A DNA stretch of 64,000 nucleotides from Symbiodinium kawagutii. Taxonomy: Eukaryota > Sar > Dinophyceae > Suessiales > Symbiodiniaceae. Under the pieces are notes generated by a model. It was not told the origin of the DNA. It saw only the letters and a program-made list of their open reading frames with translations, and did no database searches. Shown piece after piece: positions 46,372-60,490 of this stretch. Position numbers and translations under genes: made by a program. Position 1 is the first letter of the stretch; each line of letters begins with the position of its first letter. Where the stretch lies: NCBI GenBank assembly GCA_009767595.1, contig VSDK01013054.1, forward strand, positions 68,072-132,071, given 5' to 3'.

Positions 46372-47227
46372 ATCATTTCCGGACAGGCGAAAACATCTTG
46401 CAGGGCTTGCCGGACGTGGAACAGGTGGCAACCTGCTCTTGTGCTTTGGGTTTTGGGGAAACTCTTCGCCAAGCAACCCAGAGGCTTAGCCATTGGAGCA
46501 GACAACCACTTTGATATCATGGCACCTGTTGCCTGATGTTGGTGGTTGATGGTTACTCGACGGTGCACCATGGTTGGTTGATGCTCGATGCTAGTGAGTT
46601 GATGCTTGATGACGGTTCATTATGAGCATTTGTGAAATTTATATATGGCATAGTATGAGCATAGTAAATGATGATGGCAAGTGGTGGCTACTTTACGTGT
46701 TTGGTGATTTACTTGTGAGACTACCGTATGGTTAGAACACCCCTGGTAGCTCCATGCACGCAACGAAATCCAGTGTGAGACCAACTGGAGTGAGCCTCAC
46801 ACCGCTTTGGGTGGAGTCTACCTGGGCTAAATTACATGGTGCATCAATTCTATGCTACATGGATGCACTCCCCTACATCCAGAGCCGGGCAGCTTTTTGC
46901 ACGCCCCAGCTCAATCGGCATGGTGCGATAAAACAACTACGCATCGAAGGATTTCCAGTTCGAAGCCCTGGCACGGTCCAGCATGAGCGCATCATATGGC
47001 AAGACCGTGCCAGAGAATCGAACCGGGAGCTTTACGGAGAGGTCCATGTTGGTGTCTCCAAGCAAAGTGGGTGGGTTTCGGCAGGCGGTCTCCAACCCAT
47101 CGACTCCGGAGGTGCAGCGGACCGAATTTTCCGTCGACTCAAGACGTCTCAAGACCTGATATGCGTGAAACACTCATACCAGAGGTTGGCCAGACCATGA
47201 AACGAGGGAAAGTCATTTTGGATGCAG

Positions 47228-48797
47228 CTGGTTGGACTGGGAGGCTGCAATGAGGGAGTACATTGTGGACAACACCTTGCTTCAAGCACACACTCCTGGC
47301 TGGGCAGCCCAGTACTTTCAGATGGGTCCAGAAGCCATGGCTGTCATCAGTGGTGGGAAACAAAGGAATCCTCGTCGATGCAAGTTGCGTCTCCACAATT
47401 TTAGCTCGGCAAAAGGTGAAGATCATACAGAAGAGGCAATGCCATTGGCCAGTACAAGAAAACTAAACAATAAAACTTTCGGCTCCAACCAAAGTCACAC
47501 TTCTGCTGGGGTTGGGACGGAATTCTTCTGGCACAGGCTTGTGTTACCGGAGGACCTGTACTGGGTGGAGGTGGATGTGTGGCTTCCAGTTACCTTATAA
47601 GTTCAATACCTCTTGTAAGAAAGCCCCCACCGTGGGAGTCCGCAGACGGTCTATGCATACCTTGGTTTCCCGCCTGAATGCAAGCCAATGGATTTGGCAT
47701 GTCACCCCAGAAAAAAATGGTTGAGACATTTCAAGACTGAGGCACTTGACATGTTGCAGGTTGCGTAGTCGAATCCCTCCAAAGCCTGAGGACAAAATCC
47801 TCTGCCGCAAGGGTGGAGAAAGCTTGGGAGTGGCATGCTTAGAGCACCAGATCGGGGTCTGAACATGACCGTACTGGACCCATGAAATAGGAATGACTTG
47901 AACTCCAGCATGGTGATCTGCACCAGGTCCTGCATTCAACCTGCTTGTCCCTACAAGGCCGTGGGGCAAAGTGGTGAAGGGCGTGGATGAAGGAGATTGG
48001 CACTGGGCCTCAGATGACGAACTTGGGCCAGGAGCTGGGCTAGTGATGGGTTTGCGCCACCAAAAATCATGCCAAACATCGTGGGTTAGTGAGTTCTATA
48101 CCGTGTTCCATCGTTGGACCCATACCAACCACATGATCCAAATGCCCGTGTTAGGGCGGAGGAGAGCACCATTGCTGCATCCAAGCAGGCATTTGTTTGA
48201 TGTCAATCACAGCTCTCAATGAATGTCGATGGGCTCGTAAGGGTTAGACTTTCAGCTGCCAACAGTTGGACACGGCACGGGCCTTGGTCTCACGGGCTGT
48301 GAGGCGGCAGACAGTCACGCCCAGAGAGAGAGTTGGACATGGGACATGGGACGCTTGCATCACTTTTTGGCAGTCCCAGTCCCAAAATTGACACCTCCAG
48401 AACAGGACTTTCATGGCTTGCCCCGGATGATATGGGTAATCTTTGGAGCATTTTGAATGCGTCGGCTCATGAGACCCAACCATTCTCTGGAAGATGTGAC
48501 TCATCCTTTTGGACTGCAGATCTTGGTTCACCCTATGCACTGCATATGCACAGCGCTTCAGGTTGAGAGTTGGACAGCTCTTTCTGCCAAAGACATTGCA
48601 GCTCGGGCTCAGCATGGCTCACCTCAGTGGGAAAGGGGGGCCAGGGTCTGGAGGCCACAGATGGCCATATGCACTCTGTATGCGTGGAAGGGTTTTTCAA
48701 GGCTTCAACCATCGTGAATATCACCGAAGCAAAGTTGGATCAGGAAGCGAAGGGTTCCGCTGGTGTGGATCCTGCGAACCTGTGGCAGACCTGCTAA
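47228..48797 (+). CDS. Multi-exon gene of unknown function, partial model
   Basis: Four separate + segments read as ordered protein: about 47228-47352 (E-A-A-M-R-E-Y-I-V-D-N-T-L-L-Q-A-H-T); about 47925-48055 (F-N-L-L-V-P-T-R-P-W-G-K-V-V-K-G); 48562-48661, after TTCAG (W-T-A-L-S-A-K-D-I-A-A-R-A-Q); and about 48699-48797 (N-I-T-E-A-K-L-D-Q-E-A-K), ending at TAA. They share strand and codon character but the splice joins are not fully resolved. Frames at 46754-47200 may be an upstream exon. No known domain could be named. Confidence 0.35.
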
Positions 48798-48959
48798 CTC
48801 GCCAGATCTCCTCAATAAATTTCCTCACTGTCTTTATTTATATAACAGTGCAATCATTGAAACCAAGGCGAGCACGGATGCGAACGGCTGTCATGTTGTA
48901 GGTGTTGCATTTCACTTTTCACTTTTTTGCATATATCCATGTACGATCAGACACGGGCA

Positions 48960-49050
48960 CATAGAATATTTGCAAATGTTTACATATACATATATGCACA
49001 CACACACACATATATATATATATGTATATATATATATGTGTGTGTGTGTG
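48960..49050. repeat. CA/TA/GT dinucleotide tract
   Basis: ACAC, TATA and GTGT runs give long spurious frames such as repeated Ile-Tyr. Confidence 0.95.
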
Positions 49051-49218
49051 TTTACACGCACATGGAGAGATGGCGCTGGAGGTATGGACAGCCATCAATG
49101 CTTGTTCATGCAAAGATACGTGCAGCTACATCTACATGTTTGTATGCATGTGTATATCAATGATTATCCATGGCGCTCCATGCCTTTTCTTCTTTTCTCC
49201 GCTTCCGCCCCTTCCCTT

Positions 49219-49392
49219 TCAGGCCTGGCTCCTTATGAAAGAAACCGAACGTGGAAGGATTACCAAACCGTCCCCGTACCTCTCATGTCCTCGTTAGTGG
49301 TCCTGTTCAACCGTGACAGCCCCATATTCTCATCAACATCCTGGATGGTTTCCCAGAAATGGGGAATAATCTGCAGGACCCCCTACCAATGA
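49219..49392 (+). CDS. Possible terminal exon of an unknown gene
   Basis: Preceded by a strong pyrimidine tract (CTTCTTTTCTCC... CCCTTTCAG, ending 49218). The frame reads L-A-P-Y-E-R-N-R-T-W-K-D-Y and then L-M-S-S-L-V-V-L-F-N-R-D-S-P to TGA. The acceptor is the best-looking in the window, but no upstream partner or domain was identified. Confidence 0.35.
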   Translation, partial: SGLAPYERNRTWKDYQTVPVPLMSSLVVLFNRDSPIFSSTSWMVSQKWGIICRTPYQ

Positions 49393-52300
49393 GTGGTTGA
49401 AACAGCCGGGTTTCCACGGTCGATTTTCCCATCAACCCAGTGATGGTTACACGGATGTTATTTTCTGAGCTTCAGCTTCGACTGAGGGGCGGCATCACGG
49501 TCTTATACTCCAAGCATAGCAAGAAACGGATGCCACGTTCGGCAAAGAATGGCACAGCCGGCAACCCAGGTGTAGCACGCGCTTGAGCTTGGGATTGGTG
49601 ACCTAAGATGCATCCAACCTTTGCACGTCCAGCAGCCGATCAAGTAGAGGGGCACCTCGCATGTGACAGTTGATGACAGTTGGTGTGACCTTCATCATGC
49701 AATTGCATACGTTTGGAGATGCATGGCATTGCATGGCCATTCATAAATTTTCTGGCTGGTGGTATCAAACATTTTTATTTTCCCTAGTACTTGTATTCCC
49801 ACAGTTGATCATCAACGATACAAGTAATACCAACTATAGTAATTAGTAACTGTAGTAGTTGATTAGTAGTTAATTACCAATTAGCAAGAAGTAGCTATAG
49901 TACTTCTTAGTACTTAGATGTATATACTTAGTAATTAGCAATTAGTTGGTATCAACTTTTGCCATCAAGTGGTAATCATCAACTATAGTAATTAGTGTCA
50001 ACTAGAGCTGGTACTTAACAATAGTTGAACTCTTAGTGGCACTTATCAGTTACTTAACCAGCTATATTAGCCTCACCAGTTCTTCACCAGTGACCTCAGC
50101 GCAACCAATCTTCGGAAGTTTCCCACAGCGGGGACCCACCGAGGCCAAGGGCCCACAGTATGTTGACTCCTTGGTGTCTTGGCCCACCGGCTGGAAACTC
50201 AGGCGCTGCAATTCACCAAGTGCTTCGAAGTGGAATTTGGACATGTGCGAATTGGTAGATGAACCTAGGATTAACCGGGGATTAATTAACCTGGGATTAT
50301 CCCGGGATGAACCAGCGATATCCAGAGATTAACCTAGGATGAACCAGCGATTAACCTGAGATTAAACACATTCAAAGGTAAATTAACCAGGGATAAACCA
50401 TCTTTTTTAGGGAAGCCATCACTTTGGTGGACCTGGGAATAGAAAATCACCCATCAATGATGGGCTTTTTGTTTCCTTACAAACACGGTGATTTCTCCAT
50501 TACCAGATTTATCTGCTGTAAGGAAGGTTTTTTAGCAGATTCCGGTGGTGAAACTGTCAACCAAGGCCAACAATGATTACTTGTAATCAAGTGTTATAGC
50601 AATGGTACATGAACCAATGGACTTAATCCCATGTTGATCCAGTTTACTTGCTGTAATTAGTGTGACACAGGTTGGTGTTTTGCCTTTTTGCTCAATCTAG
50701 TGGCAATACTGGTGCGTTCATGCTGTCATAGGCCAATTGTTGTTACTGCCAGCAGGGGTTATTAAGCGTTGGCAGCTAGAACCCCTAGTTAATATACCCC
50801 TAGTCCTTATGATTAAGAACCATCAATCATTATATATGGGGCACTAGAACCACTAACCAACCACTTTGCACCGCCAATTCACTATGACCACATGTCTCCA
50901 TCACTCTGAACTGCTCGGAGTCTCGCTTCGCCCAGGCTCTGATTCGGCCACCATGGACACAGAATCCTCACAGCACTCGGCGAGTGCGCCCCACCGGTGC
51001 CGGTTGTTTCCTGAGGTTCCTACGAAGCGGGGGGTGAACTAACCCCTACAACATCTTATGCCCATGGTTAACAATCCCCTACTAAGGGGGGATGCACATC
51101 CAAGTAGGTAGGACCTAGGTGGACTTAGGTCCTGTGGACTGGGCAGCCTTTTGCAATAAAAAAATCAAATCCCTGATGTTTCTCTTGTTTCAGGGTCATC
51201 ATGTGATCGGAGATGTGATGAATCGATATGACTCGCAGATTGACCAAGATTATCCAAGACATGGTGGGATGAGGAGATGAAGTGGTACTTTCAATAGGTA
51301 GATGACTGATAGCATTGCATTTGATTATTTTTATGACTGGGTCCCTGATAGACCAGCCGTATGCGACAGTCGAGCACAAACGAAGATCAGACGAGCCATG
51401 GACAGGACAATCTTTTTCTAGTTGGTGGTCAAGTCGGAGGTTTTAATCAGTTTTTTACTTTCCCTATAGTATTTGGGATGGCTGGTTGATTTACTAATGT
51501 GTTTCATATAGGTAGTTCAAACACCAGATGATTGTGATGGTTGGGTCAAATGATGATAGGTAGTTCATTGACATGGTTGGTTGATAAAGGGATATTTGGG
51601 ATGGCTTGAAACCACAAATGAGTTTTCGATGTGGGGGGCAAGATATGGTGCCGGAACAACTTACTTCTATGAGTTCATTCCATTTACAGGAATCAGGTAC
51701 TTGCCAAACCATGGGTCGCCACTCTCAACCATGCAAGAACGGGTTATGAAACATGGATGGCAGCCACAAGTGTGTGGAGCTGAGTCTCGCATTGAATCGT
51801 TTGGAAGCATGCCAAAGTCAAACGTCATGGGATTCATGCGCCTAGATGCTTTGTAGAATGGGGGTGCTGCAAATGTTCGGGTGCCAACCCCCACTAAGGT
51901 TAGTGAATCTTTGATGGTTGGAGTTGCCCCCTGCCATGGACAAACCCAGTTACGAACCAGTCTTGGCAGCTTGCGTCATGCCAGGTTCTTCAGTGCGAAG
52001 CATGGGCGAGGTGCGGCCAGAGCAGGATGCGATGTTGACATTTCAAGAACCACGGCTACTCGAGCCCCTTGATATTGTGAAGCGCTGCCTACATGAACAT
52101 GTAAGGCAGTGGTAGGGCAAATCCTCTGAGAAGCCCTCGCAAAAAAAATGGCGAGTAGCCGCTTAGTATTGGCTATGAGTAGCCAGCATCAATGAAGCAG
52201 TATCCATGCTTATACAGCACAATCTGCAAGGGACCCTTGGTTGTCTATGTTCGTCACCAGAGCTCCGGACAATTTTGTGGACGACGGTTTGCCATCAGCC

Positions 52301-52868
52301 ATCACCTGTCCCACCACGTTTGCCAAGATGCTGCAGGCAAGCGCATATGAAACACCCAGGTGCAAGTTCGGGTGTGGATTTTCGGGTCCATGGTGGCGGT
52401 CAATCTGCTGGAATTCATCCTGAGCCTCCACGGGGTTGCAAGGTGGATGCCCACCAAAGTCTTCAAACCTAGGTGGATGTCTTGTTGGGTATTGGGCACG
52501 AACTCGTGCCTTGCGTGGCATGGGCATGACGCAACAGAGAGGGAGAGAGGAAAATCACGACTGTTACTTATATCCTTTGCAGTCCCGGGTGTCTGGTTGA
52601 CCGGTTGTCCACTCATTGGAAGGGATTCCGTTCGATGGGGATTCCCCTGTGATTGTTCCGTTGGTCGCTCTTATTGTGGACTGGCATTGTTCGCACAGCC
52701 ATGCAACCACTACAACAGATCCCAGTTGGTCTTCCCGAGAGCTTACAACTGCGGCTGTGGTATCCAACTGCCAGGCGATGCCAAGCAGCAACTAATCACC
52801 ACCGAGCAACGGTCATTACCCTGATCCGCATCAAGCATGAAAAGCTCTGATCGTCAACCATCATCCTC

Positions 52869-53354
<486 letters not shown>

Positions 53355-56300
53355 CATCACCATCATCATTATCATCATCATCATCCTCATCGCCATCATC
53401 ATCATCATCATCATCATCCTCATCATCATCATCATCATCATCATCAACCATAATCAACCATCATTAATCAACGCCCTGATTATCAACCATCACGATTGAT
53501 TACCCACTATTAGTCAACATCGGCCACCATTAGTGACCATCATCACTACCACTATCAGCCACTAAACATAACCAGCAAGCATAACCACCATGATGAACTA
53601 TCACTATCAACCACTATCAGCATCTATTAGCCAACCATCACCAACAAGCAACCATTATCATAGAGTCACCACTACCAACCACTATGATACACATAATCAT
53701 CAACCACCTCCCACAAGCCCATGGCCTTCGCCACGCAGGAAGGTGCCCGTCTCACAAGTTTTCAGCTCCCTGGCCGCCCCCATGCACGGTTGGGGTGCCC
53801 AGCCCCTCAAAAGCTGAGCACCAGCTGGGTGTCGTGATGATTGGTTGGTGGTGTGATTGACATTGTTACAAGGATTATAATGGTTACACCCCGGTGATCT
53901 AACCATATTAATTTGGCAATGGCATGGAAACCATATTTTGTAGAGAAACCCTGGTATGGCAATGGCAAATCACCCCATATTTTGTAGAGAAACCCTGGGA
54001 AACCAACAATCATTGATGGATTTTCCATTGCTATGTTAGATCACCAGAGGGTAGATGTGGTTAGTAACCCGGGGGTAACCAACAGCAGTGGTTAAAGAAT
54101 GACTCGTTGGTGCTTTGATTGACATTTGGCTGTTCCTGTTGACAAATGGTTGGTTGGTTGACTGATATCTTTGTACAGGGATGGTTCAACCACCAAGCAG
54201 ATTACAATCCCCTGGATGTAAGAAGGCCTGGTGATCCCAGCTTCGATCATGCTCAGCCACATTTGATCGGCAGTTTTCGCAGATCCGAGGCTGGCAATAT
54301 TTGGATGAGACCGGCAGCGTGGGCGATCCAAGGGCGCAGCCAAGTCAACACCTAGGGTTCTGAAGCGGGACTGGATGGTTATCTAAATGGCCAATAGAGA
54401 TAAAGAAACCCTGATCTTGAAGTCAATGACCTACATTAGTACCCAATCATGGATGAAATCAATAACCTTCATCAAGGCGTATGGCAAAGCATGGCTCGTG
54501 CCCGTGCAGTCAAAGGGTAGTTCAAGAGCCCAGTGACTAGTGCATCATCATGAACCACTGGATGTTTTTATTTCCCAGGCTTTGCATTTTTCGTGCAACA
54601 CAAAGTTACCGCAAGACTGACATGTTTTAGCAAACATGACATGGAATTATCAAAAATCCATCCTGGTTAGCATTATCAAATGCAAACTGACATGTCAAAA
54701 ATCCATCCTGGTTGGCACGTGGCAAGGTGCGTGGGCCATTTTCCTTGGATGAGATGAAGCACTGGAACAGCAAGGCCTGGGCGGCGTCAAAGTGCATGCC
54801 CTTGACGTGCGCGTCCTGTCGTCATGGGTTGTGTATGCCTTGGCACCTTGGTCATCAAACGTCCAATCAGATGTTTTCAAACAGATGGCAGCCTGCCAAA
54901 GAAGCCGTTTTTCGCTGGCAGGTGTTCAGTTTTCAGAGTTCGAGTCGAAAACATGGGCATATGTTCTGAGTTCCTGCACCATCCTGGGTGGCATTTTGGG
55001 TTTTCTCCCCAGAGCCAGCTCACCGACTCAGGGCTACTTTCGAGCAGATCTTCTCATGAGATGCCATCCGTCGAGCTGGCTGATTTGGAGCTGACCGGCG
55101 ACAAAAATGGTGGTTGACGTGGTTGGTTGCTGACACCTTCTTAGACCTACAGATGATGTACATGTGATCTAGATGAATCCCGAACGGGCGATCCCTATTG
55201 ACCAACGAGTTTCAGCAGGACAGCGGGTTGACACTGCGCCGATAGTTTGCTCAAGCAGCGTCATCTGAAGAGAAGCCTTGACATGATGTTTTTTCCGAAA
55301 TCTATGGTCGCAGATGATCATAGAATCACATATTTCTTGTGAAATTGTTGTATTTCAAGTGGGGCTTCTATGTTTGTTTTCTTGGGGTACCTACCTACCT
55401 ACCTTCCTACCTACCTATACCGTACCTTGATCTGACCAAGTGCGGTTCGGGCCTGGAAGCATATCACATTGTCTGAAGTACCAACACTCGAACCTCACTT
55501 ATTCAGGCACTGCACCGCACTAAAAACCTTGACACTGGTATAATTTGCATTTGAGAGCCAAAAGCATAGTGTACATGTTTCATGAAGTGCATGCAGCCAA
55601 GCTAAGTGAACCCCGGGGACGATCCAAAAACAGGAGTCCGCTCAAAAAATTTGCAGCGAGCCAGCCACAGGAAAGCATGACCACAAGAGGTAAACAAAAC
55701 GTAGGGCAGCAACATTACAATTCAACATTTGCCCTCAAGAATGGACCTGCCTTGCAATCCTTTCCTGGTTGGTGGTTTTTAAAATTTCTTATTTTCCCTA
55801 TTGTTCACTAACAATTGGTTGGTTGACTAATATTTTTCATAGGGTTGAAACCACCAACCAGTTTCGGCATGTTATACCCTTTTCATCCCTTTCCTCTAGG
55901 AGATCAATAGCCGCCTTAAAATCCGGTTCGACGGCAAAAGCAGTTCTTGGTTTGGTGCGTTAATGCTCTCATCCCATTGCCAGGGAGGATAGCTTTGCTG
56001 CATTTGCTGCGTGTGAATCTCAGTTGGGGGGAAATTGTTGGTGTAGGGATCGCACAGGTTTGGTATGTGGCCCAAAACACTAATCTTCTAATCCAAACTC
56101 CAAACTGCCATTCAGAGCGGCGTCATGATATGTCATGATCTGTGAAGGTCATTGGATGGCAATGAGACTCAACTGCTTCAGGCTGTTTCCTGCTCCTCTG
56201 GTGCCTTTCCAAAGCCATCCCCAGCGGCCACGTCGCAGTGGGCTACGAAGTAACGAATCCCCGCGCTAGGGCAGTGAAGCGTGGGCTGATGTGGCCACAG

Positions 56301-59300
56301 TATGCCACAGTTGCACAGAAGGAGATGGGAAATGACTTGGATATACTTGGATTGATTTAATGGGATGAGAGAAAATGATGCAACATGGTAAATATCAGTG
56401 GTTGAGAACGCTTAAGTATGTGATTTGCATTGATTTGCTGCCATACTGATGGTTTATGGCTGATGGTGGTTGGCAGCAGTCGCTTAAGCAGTAGCTTTGT
56501 AGTCGGTTTGCCTTCGGGTTTGGTGCACTGTGACATTGGTAGCCCATACAATCGTCCAAAATTCACAAAAATATCAAAAATGCCCCCACATTCTCCCAGT
56601 CACCATTGCAGAATGACAATCGTATACATATCTAGCGGGGTCATGACCGCTCCATAATTGTCAGTACCCTTGGATTTTTTCTGGGCCAGGGCGGCTACCT
56701 TGCAGAGTATCTCATACCCATTGGTTGGAACACAGTATCGCATGACACACAGTTGTTTCATTTGGTTTCCCAGCTGGCACCCAGTGCACCACACCCGGAG
56801 ATGTGATGAGCAGCTGCCAGAATTATTGGTTTTGAGCTCACGATCAAGAAACACATCGTCAGCTACTGAAACTAAGCAATAGGGTAAACCCTCGGTAAAA
56901 GGGGCGTGGACACTGGCAGTCAGCCGAACGAATGACGGCAGCCAGCACCAATAATTCTGAAAGTCGCTCTCTTATACAGTTCCAAAATTCGCGAATCAGT
57001 GCCGCAAGGACGGCTAAACTAGACAGACAGGATCAGACAGGGCGGCAGCCGGAGGTTTGACGGATAGAGACCTCTATGAGGATCTATGAGGCATGTGGAT
57101 GCACTTGATGTTGAGATAATTAGAATTGCCACCAGCAATCACCATTTCTTCACTTCTTGCACTTTGTAGCTGGCGCGCCGTGCTCCTGTGGTTATGCTTC
57201 CTGCCCAACATGTCGGGCCACAGTTGCTACAGAGAAAACATTGAAGTACAGCTTCGAAAAGGACAAGTCGCTCGCAAGTGAACGGTTGCGACAATTGATG
57301 CCAGTTCATAGTGTTTGCACTGCCCAAAGTCGACGACTCTAACTCTGCTTTGGCAGATGCAGCTTGTGATTCAATTGTGCTGCAGGTCAATCCCAACAGG
57401 TCACGAACACTTGATACAAGCAGTGCAGCTAGCATAGCCATTTGGACAGCCCACCGCCTGAGGACAGGGATACCTCGGGCAGCATCCTTTGTGCGAAGAG
57501 CTACTTGGGCCGCGCCCTCATGAAGGGTTGTCATTTGTGGTGGGTTTAGCTATGGCTGTTGCCCTAGATGATCATCGAACTGGTTGTTGTAGCACGGTTT
57601 GAGTCACAGTGCAGGGCCCCCCCCCCACATCGGCACAAAAAGTAATGCGATTCTGTTCACTGACAGCTGTGCTTTTGCCAGTTTGGAGGCTTCTACATGA
57701 CCCAGCTTCAGTTCGAGGCACCCGCTTACAGCTTGCACAGAGTCTACTGGCCGTCCATATATTGATGAACAAAAACATTTGAAAGAGAACACTCGGCTCA
57801 TAGACACGTGGCACCCACTGAGAACGAGAACAGCATGTGAGATGCAGCCACGAGAGCCCATCAGAGTTATTTTGGGCAGCTGCGCTCACCTGGATGTTCC
57901 GTCGCATCCTGACGCATCGATAGGCGGGGCAACTTCAAAAGACCTACCTTTGCATCTGCGAGCAGCACCCGCCCATCAGCTGCCCGTGGTTCATTGAGCT
58001 CCCACTGTCCAGTCGCGGTGCTACAGCCCAGCTGCTTTCCCTGGGAAGCACTTGATGCCCGCAGTCAACCACCAACCTACTGAGAAGGTACGGATTCACA
58101 TTTTTCATAGCCACGCCCTTGCTTTCAGGAATTAGATTGGCGCTTGTGTGAGTTCTAGCTGGTGAATTTCAGCGTGATGCCCTTTGTCATTCATGTATTG
58201 TCGTAGCTTTTCAGGGAGGATACCAGCGAAAGGTGCAGGGAGGGAGTGCGCTCACGCTGAGCCCGCACGGCGCAGATTGTTCATTTTTTGGCAGTTCCCA
58301 GCACCCTGACTGAGGGGGCAAAGCCGTGATATCTGATCGAGGAAAGTATGCAAAAACCGAGGCGCCTGACAGCATTACCATCACTTTGCATTTGGCCACC
58401 GTGTCATGATATGTCAGAAGCACTCACTACCTTGACCAAAGAGGTGCCAGATGGCTCACCCAATGAGCTAATGTCAAGCCACACATTCTCCCGGCAGATG
58501 TTTCACATGAAAGTCATTGACCATGTTTGCCCGGTCGACGGTCTGATGGGGGCACAGGTGGTCCAAGTCGCACACCTTCAAGATGATGCTGGAAGACCCT
58601 TCAGCCTAATGCAGGCGAGCCTTGCATTTCTCGCTTCGATGCCCTGGATTTGGATACGCTGCGGGCAGTGGCCTGCAGAGATAGCTTTCAATGGTAAGAC
58701 GTGGTGAGATTATCAAAATCTTACGTCAAAGGGCTTGAAGGGATTTGAAGGGTTCGGTGCATGGCATGCGTGGGATGTGTGGATTTTTCCATGCTAGAAC
58801 ATGCTAGACATGATAGTGCATGTTTGGGAATACAAAAGCCTGGTGCCTAACTACCTGCTGCCAGACCAACTAACTGCTTCATGATGAGACATTAACACAC
58901 GTTCCAGGATGAGACTCCAGCAGCTGAATTTCTCATTCCAAGGTCGTTTTCGCATGGTTTTTCTTCCGCTTTTTCGTGTGACCCGGTGTCCAGCCAGCCA
59001 GCAAGGTCAAGTTGCACACTGGAAGGTGTGGGCACTGAGTTGAAACCTGGCCACGTTGGGTTTTTTCGATTCAACCATCCTGGCCCCCCAAAACGACCAG
59101 CACCAGATTGCTGGAGGTGGCAGCTTGCCGTGGAAGTTTGCCTTTCCTCCAATGGGGAGCAACCCCTTGAGCAACCCCTTGGAACCAGCGAAACGATGTC
59201 GAAACTCACCGTGTTTCACGATGTTTCGCCCACATTTCCCGTGAATCGCCGAGGCTTCACCAGATCCGAGCGCACCTGAGCTCGCTGGGATACCCACTGC

Positions 59301-59606
59301 TGGGCGATGAGACATATGGCCAGCTGCTCAGTGCGGCGCAGCCTTCCCCCGATCTTCCCCACGCGCGGGCCCCGCGCAGGTGGACGAGCCTATGCCAGAG
59401 TGATGCTGCATGCGAGCAGGCGCCATGGATTCAACGGGAGCGGGTGACGATCTCAACGGACAACCTACAGCTGGAGCAGTGTGGAGCCGCGTCATAGGCA
59501 GCTCTGCTGCTGCCGCGTTTCCAGGCTTCAGTTGGACGTGCCCAGCTTGTCCACGTGCTTTGGCATGAGCTGGTGTGGACCCGGCACATATGAACAACAC
59601 CACCGC

Positions 59607-59656
<50 letters not shown>

Positions 59657-60424
59657 NNNNNNNNNNNNNNNNNNNNNNNNNNNNNNNNNNNNNNNNNNNN
59701 NNNNNNNNNNNNNNNNNNNNNNNNNNNNNNNNNNNNNNNNNNNNNNNNNNNNNNNNNNNNNNNNNNNNNNNNNNNNNNNNNNNNNNNNNNNNNNNNNNNN
59801 NNNNNNNNNNNNNNNNNNNNNNNNNNNNNNNNNNNNNNNNNNNNNNNNNNNNNNNNNNNNNNNNNNNNNNNNNNNNNNNNNNNNNNNNNNNNNNNNNNNN
59901 NNNNNNNNNNNNNNNNNNNNNNNNNNNNNNNNNNNNNNNNNNNNNNNNNNNNNNNNNNNNNNNNNNNNNNNNNNNNNNNNNNNNNNNNNNNNNNNNNNNN
60001 NNNNNNNNNNNNNNNNNNNNNNNNNNNNNNNNNNNNNNNNNNNNNNNNNNNNNNNNNNNNNNNNNNNNNNNNNNNNNNNNNNNNNNNNNNNNNNNNNNNN
60101 NNNNNNNNNNNNNNNNNNNNNNNNNNNNNNNNNNNNNNNNNNNNNNNNNNNNNNNNNNNNNNNNNNNNNNNNNNNNNNNNNNNNNNNNNNNNNNNNNNNN
60201 NNNNNNNNNNNNNNNNNNNNNNNNNNNNNNNNNNNNNNNNNNNNNNNNNNNNNNNNNNNNNNNNNNNNNNNNNNNNNNNNNNNNNNNNNNNNNNNNNNNN
60301 NNNNNNNNNNNNNNNNNNNNNNNNNNNNNNNNNNNNNNNNNNNNNNNNGATGATGATGATCGATGATCGATGATCGATGATGATGATGATGATGATGATG
60401 AGGATGAGGATGAGGATGAGGATG

Positions 60425-60490
<66 letters not shown>
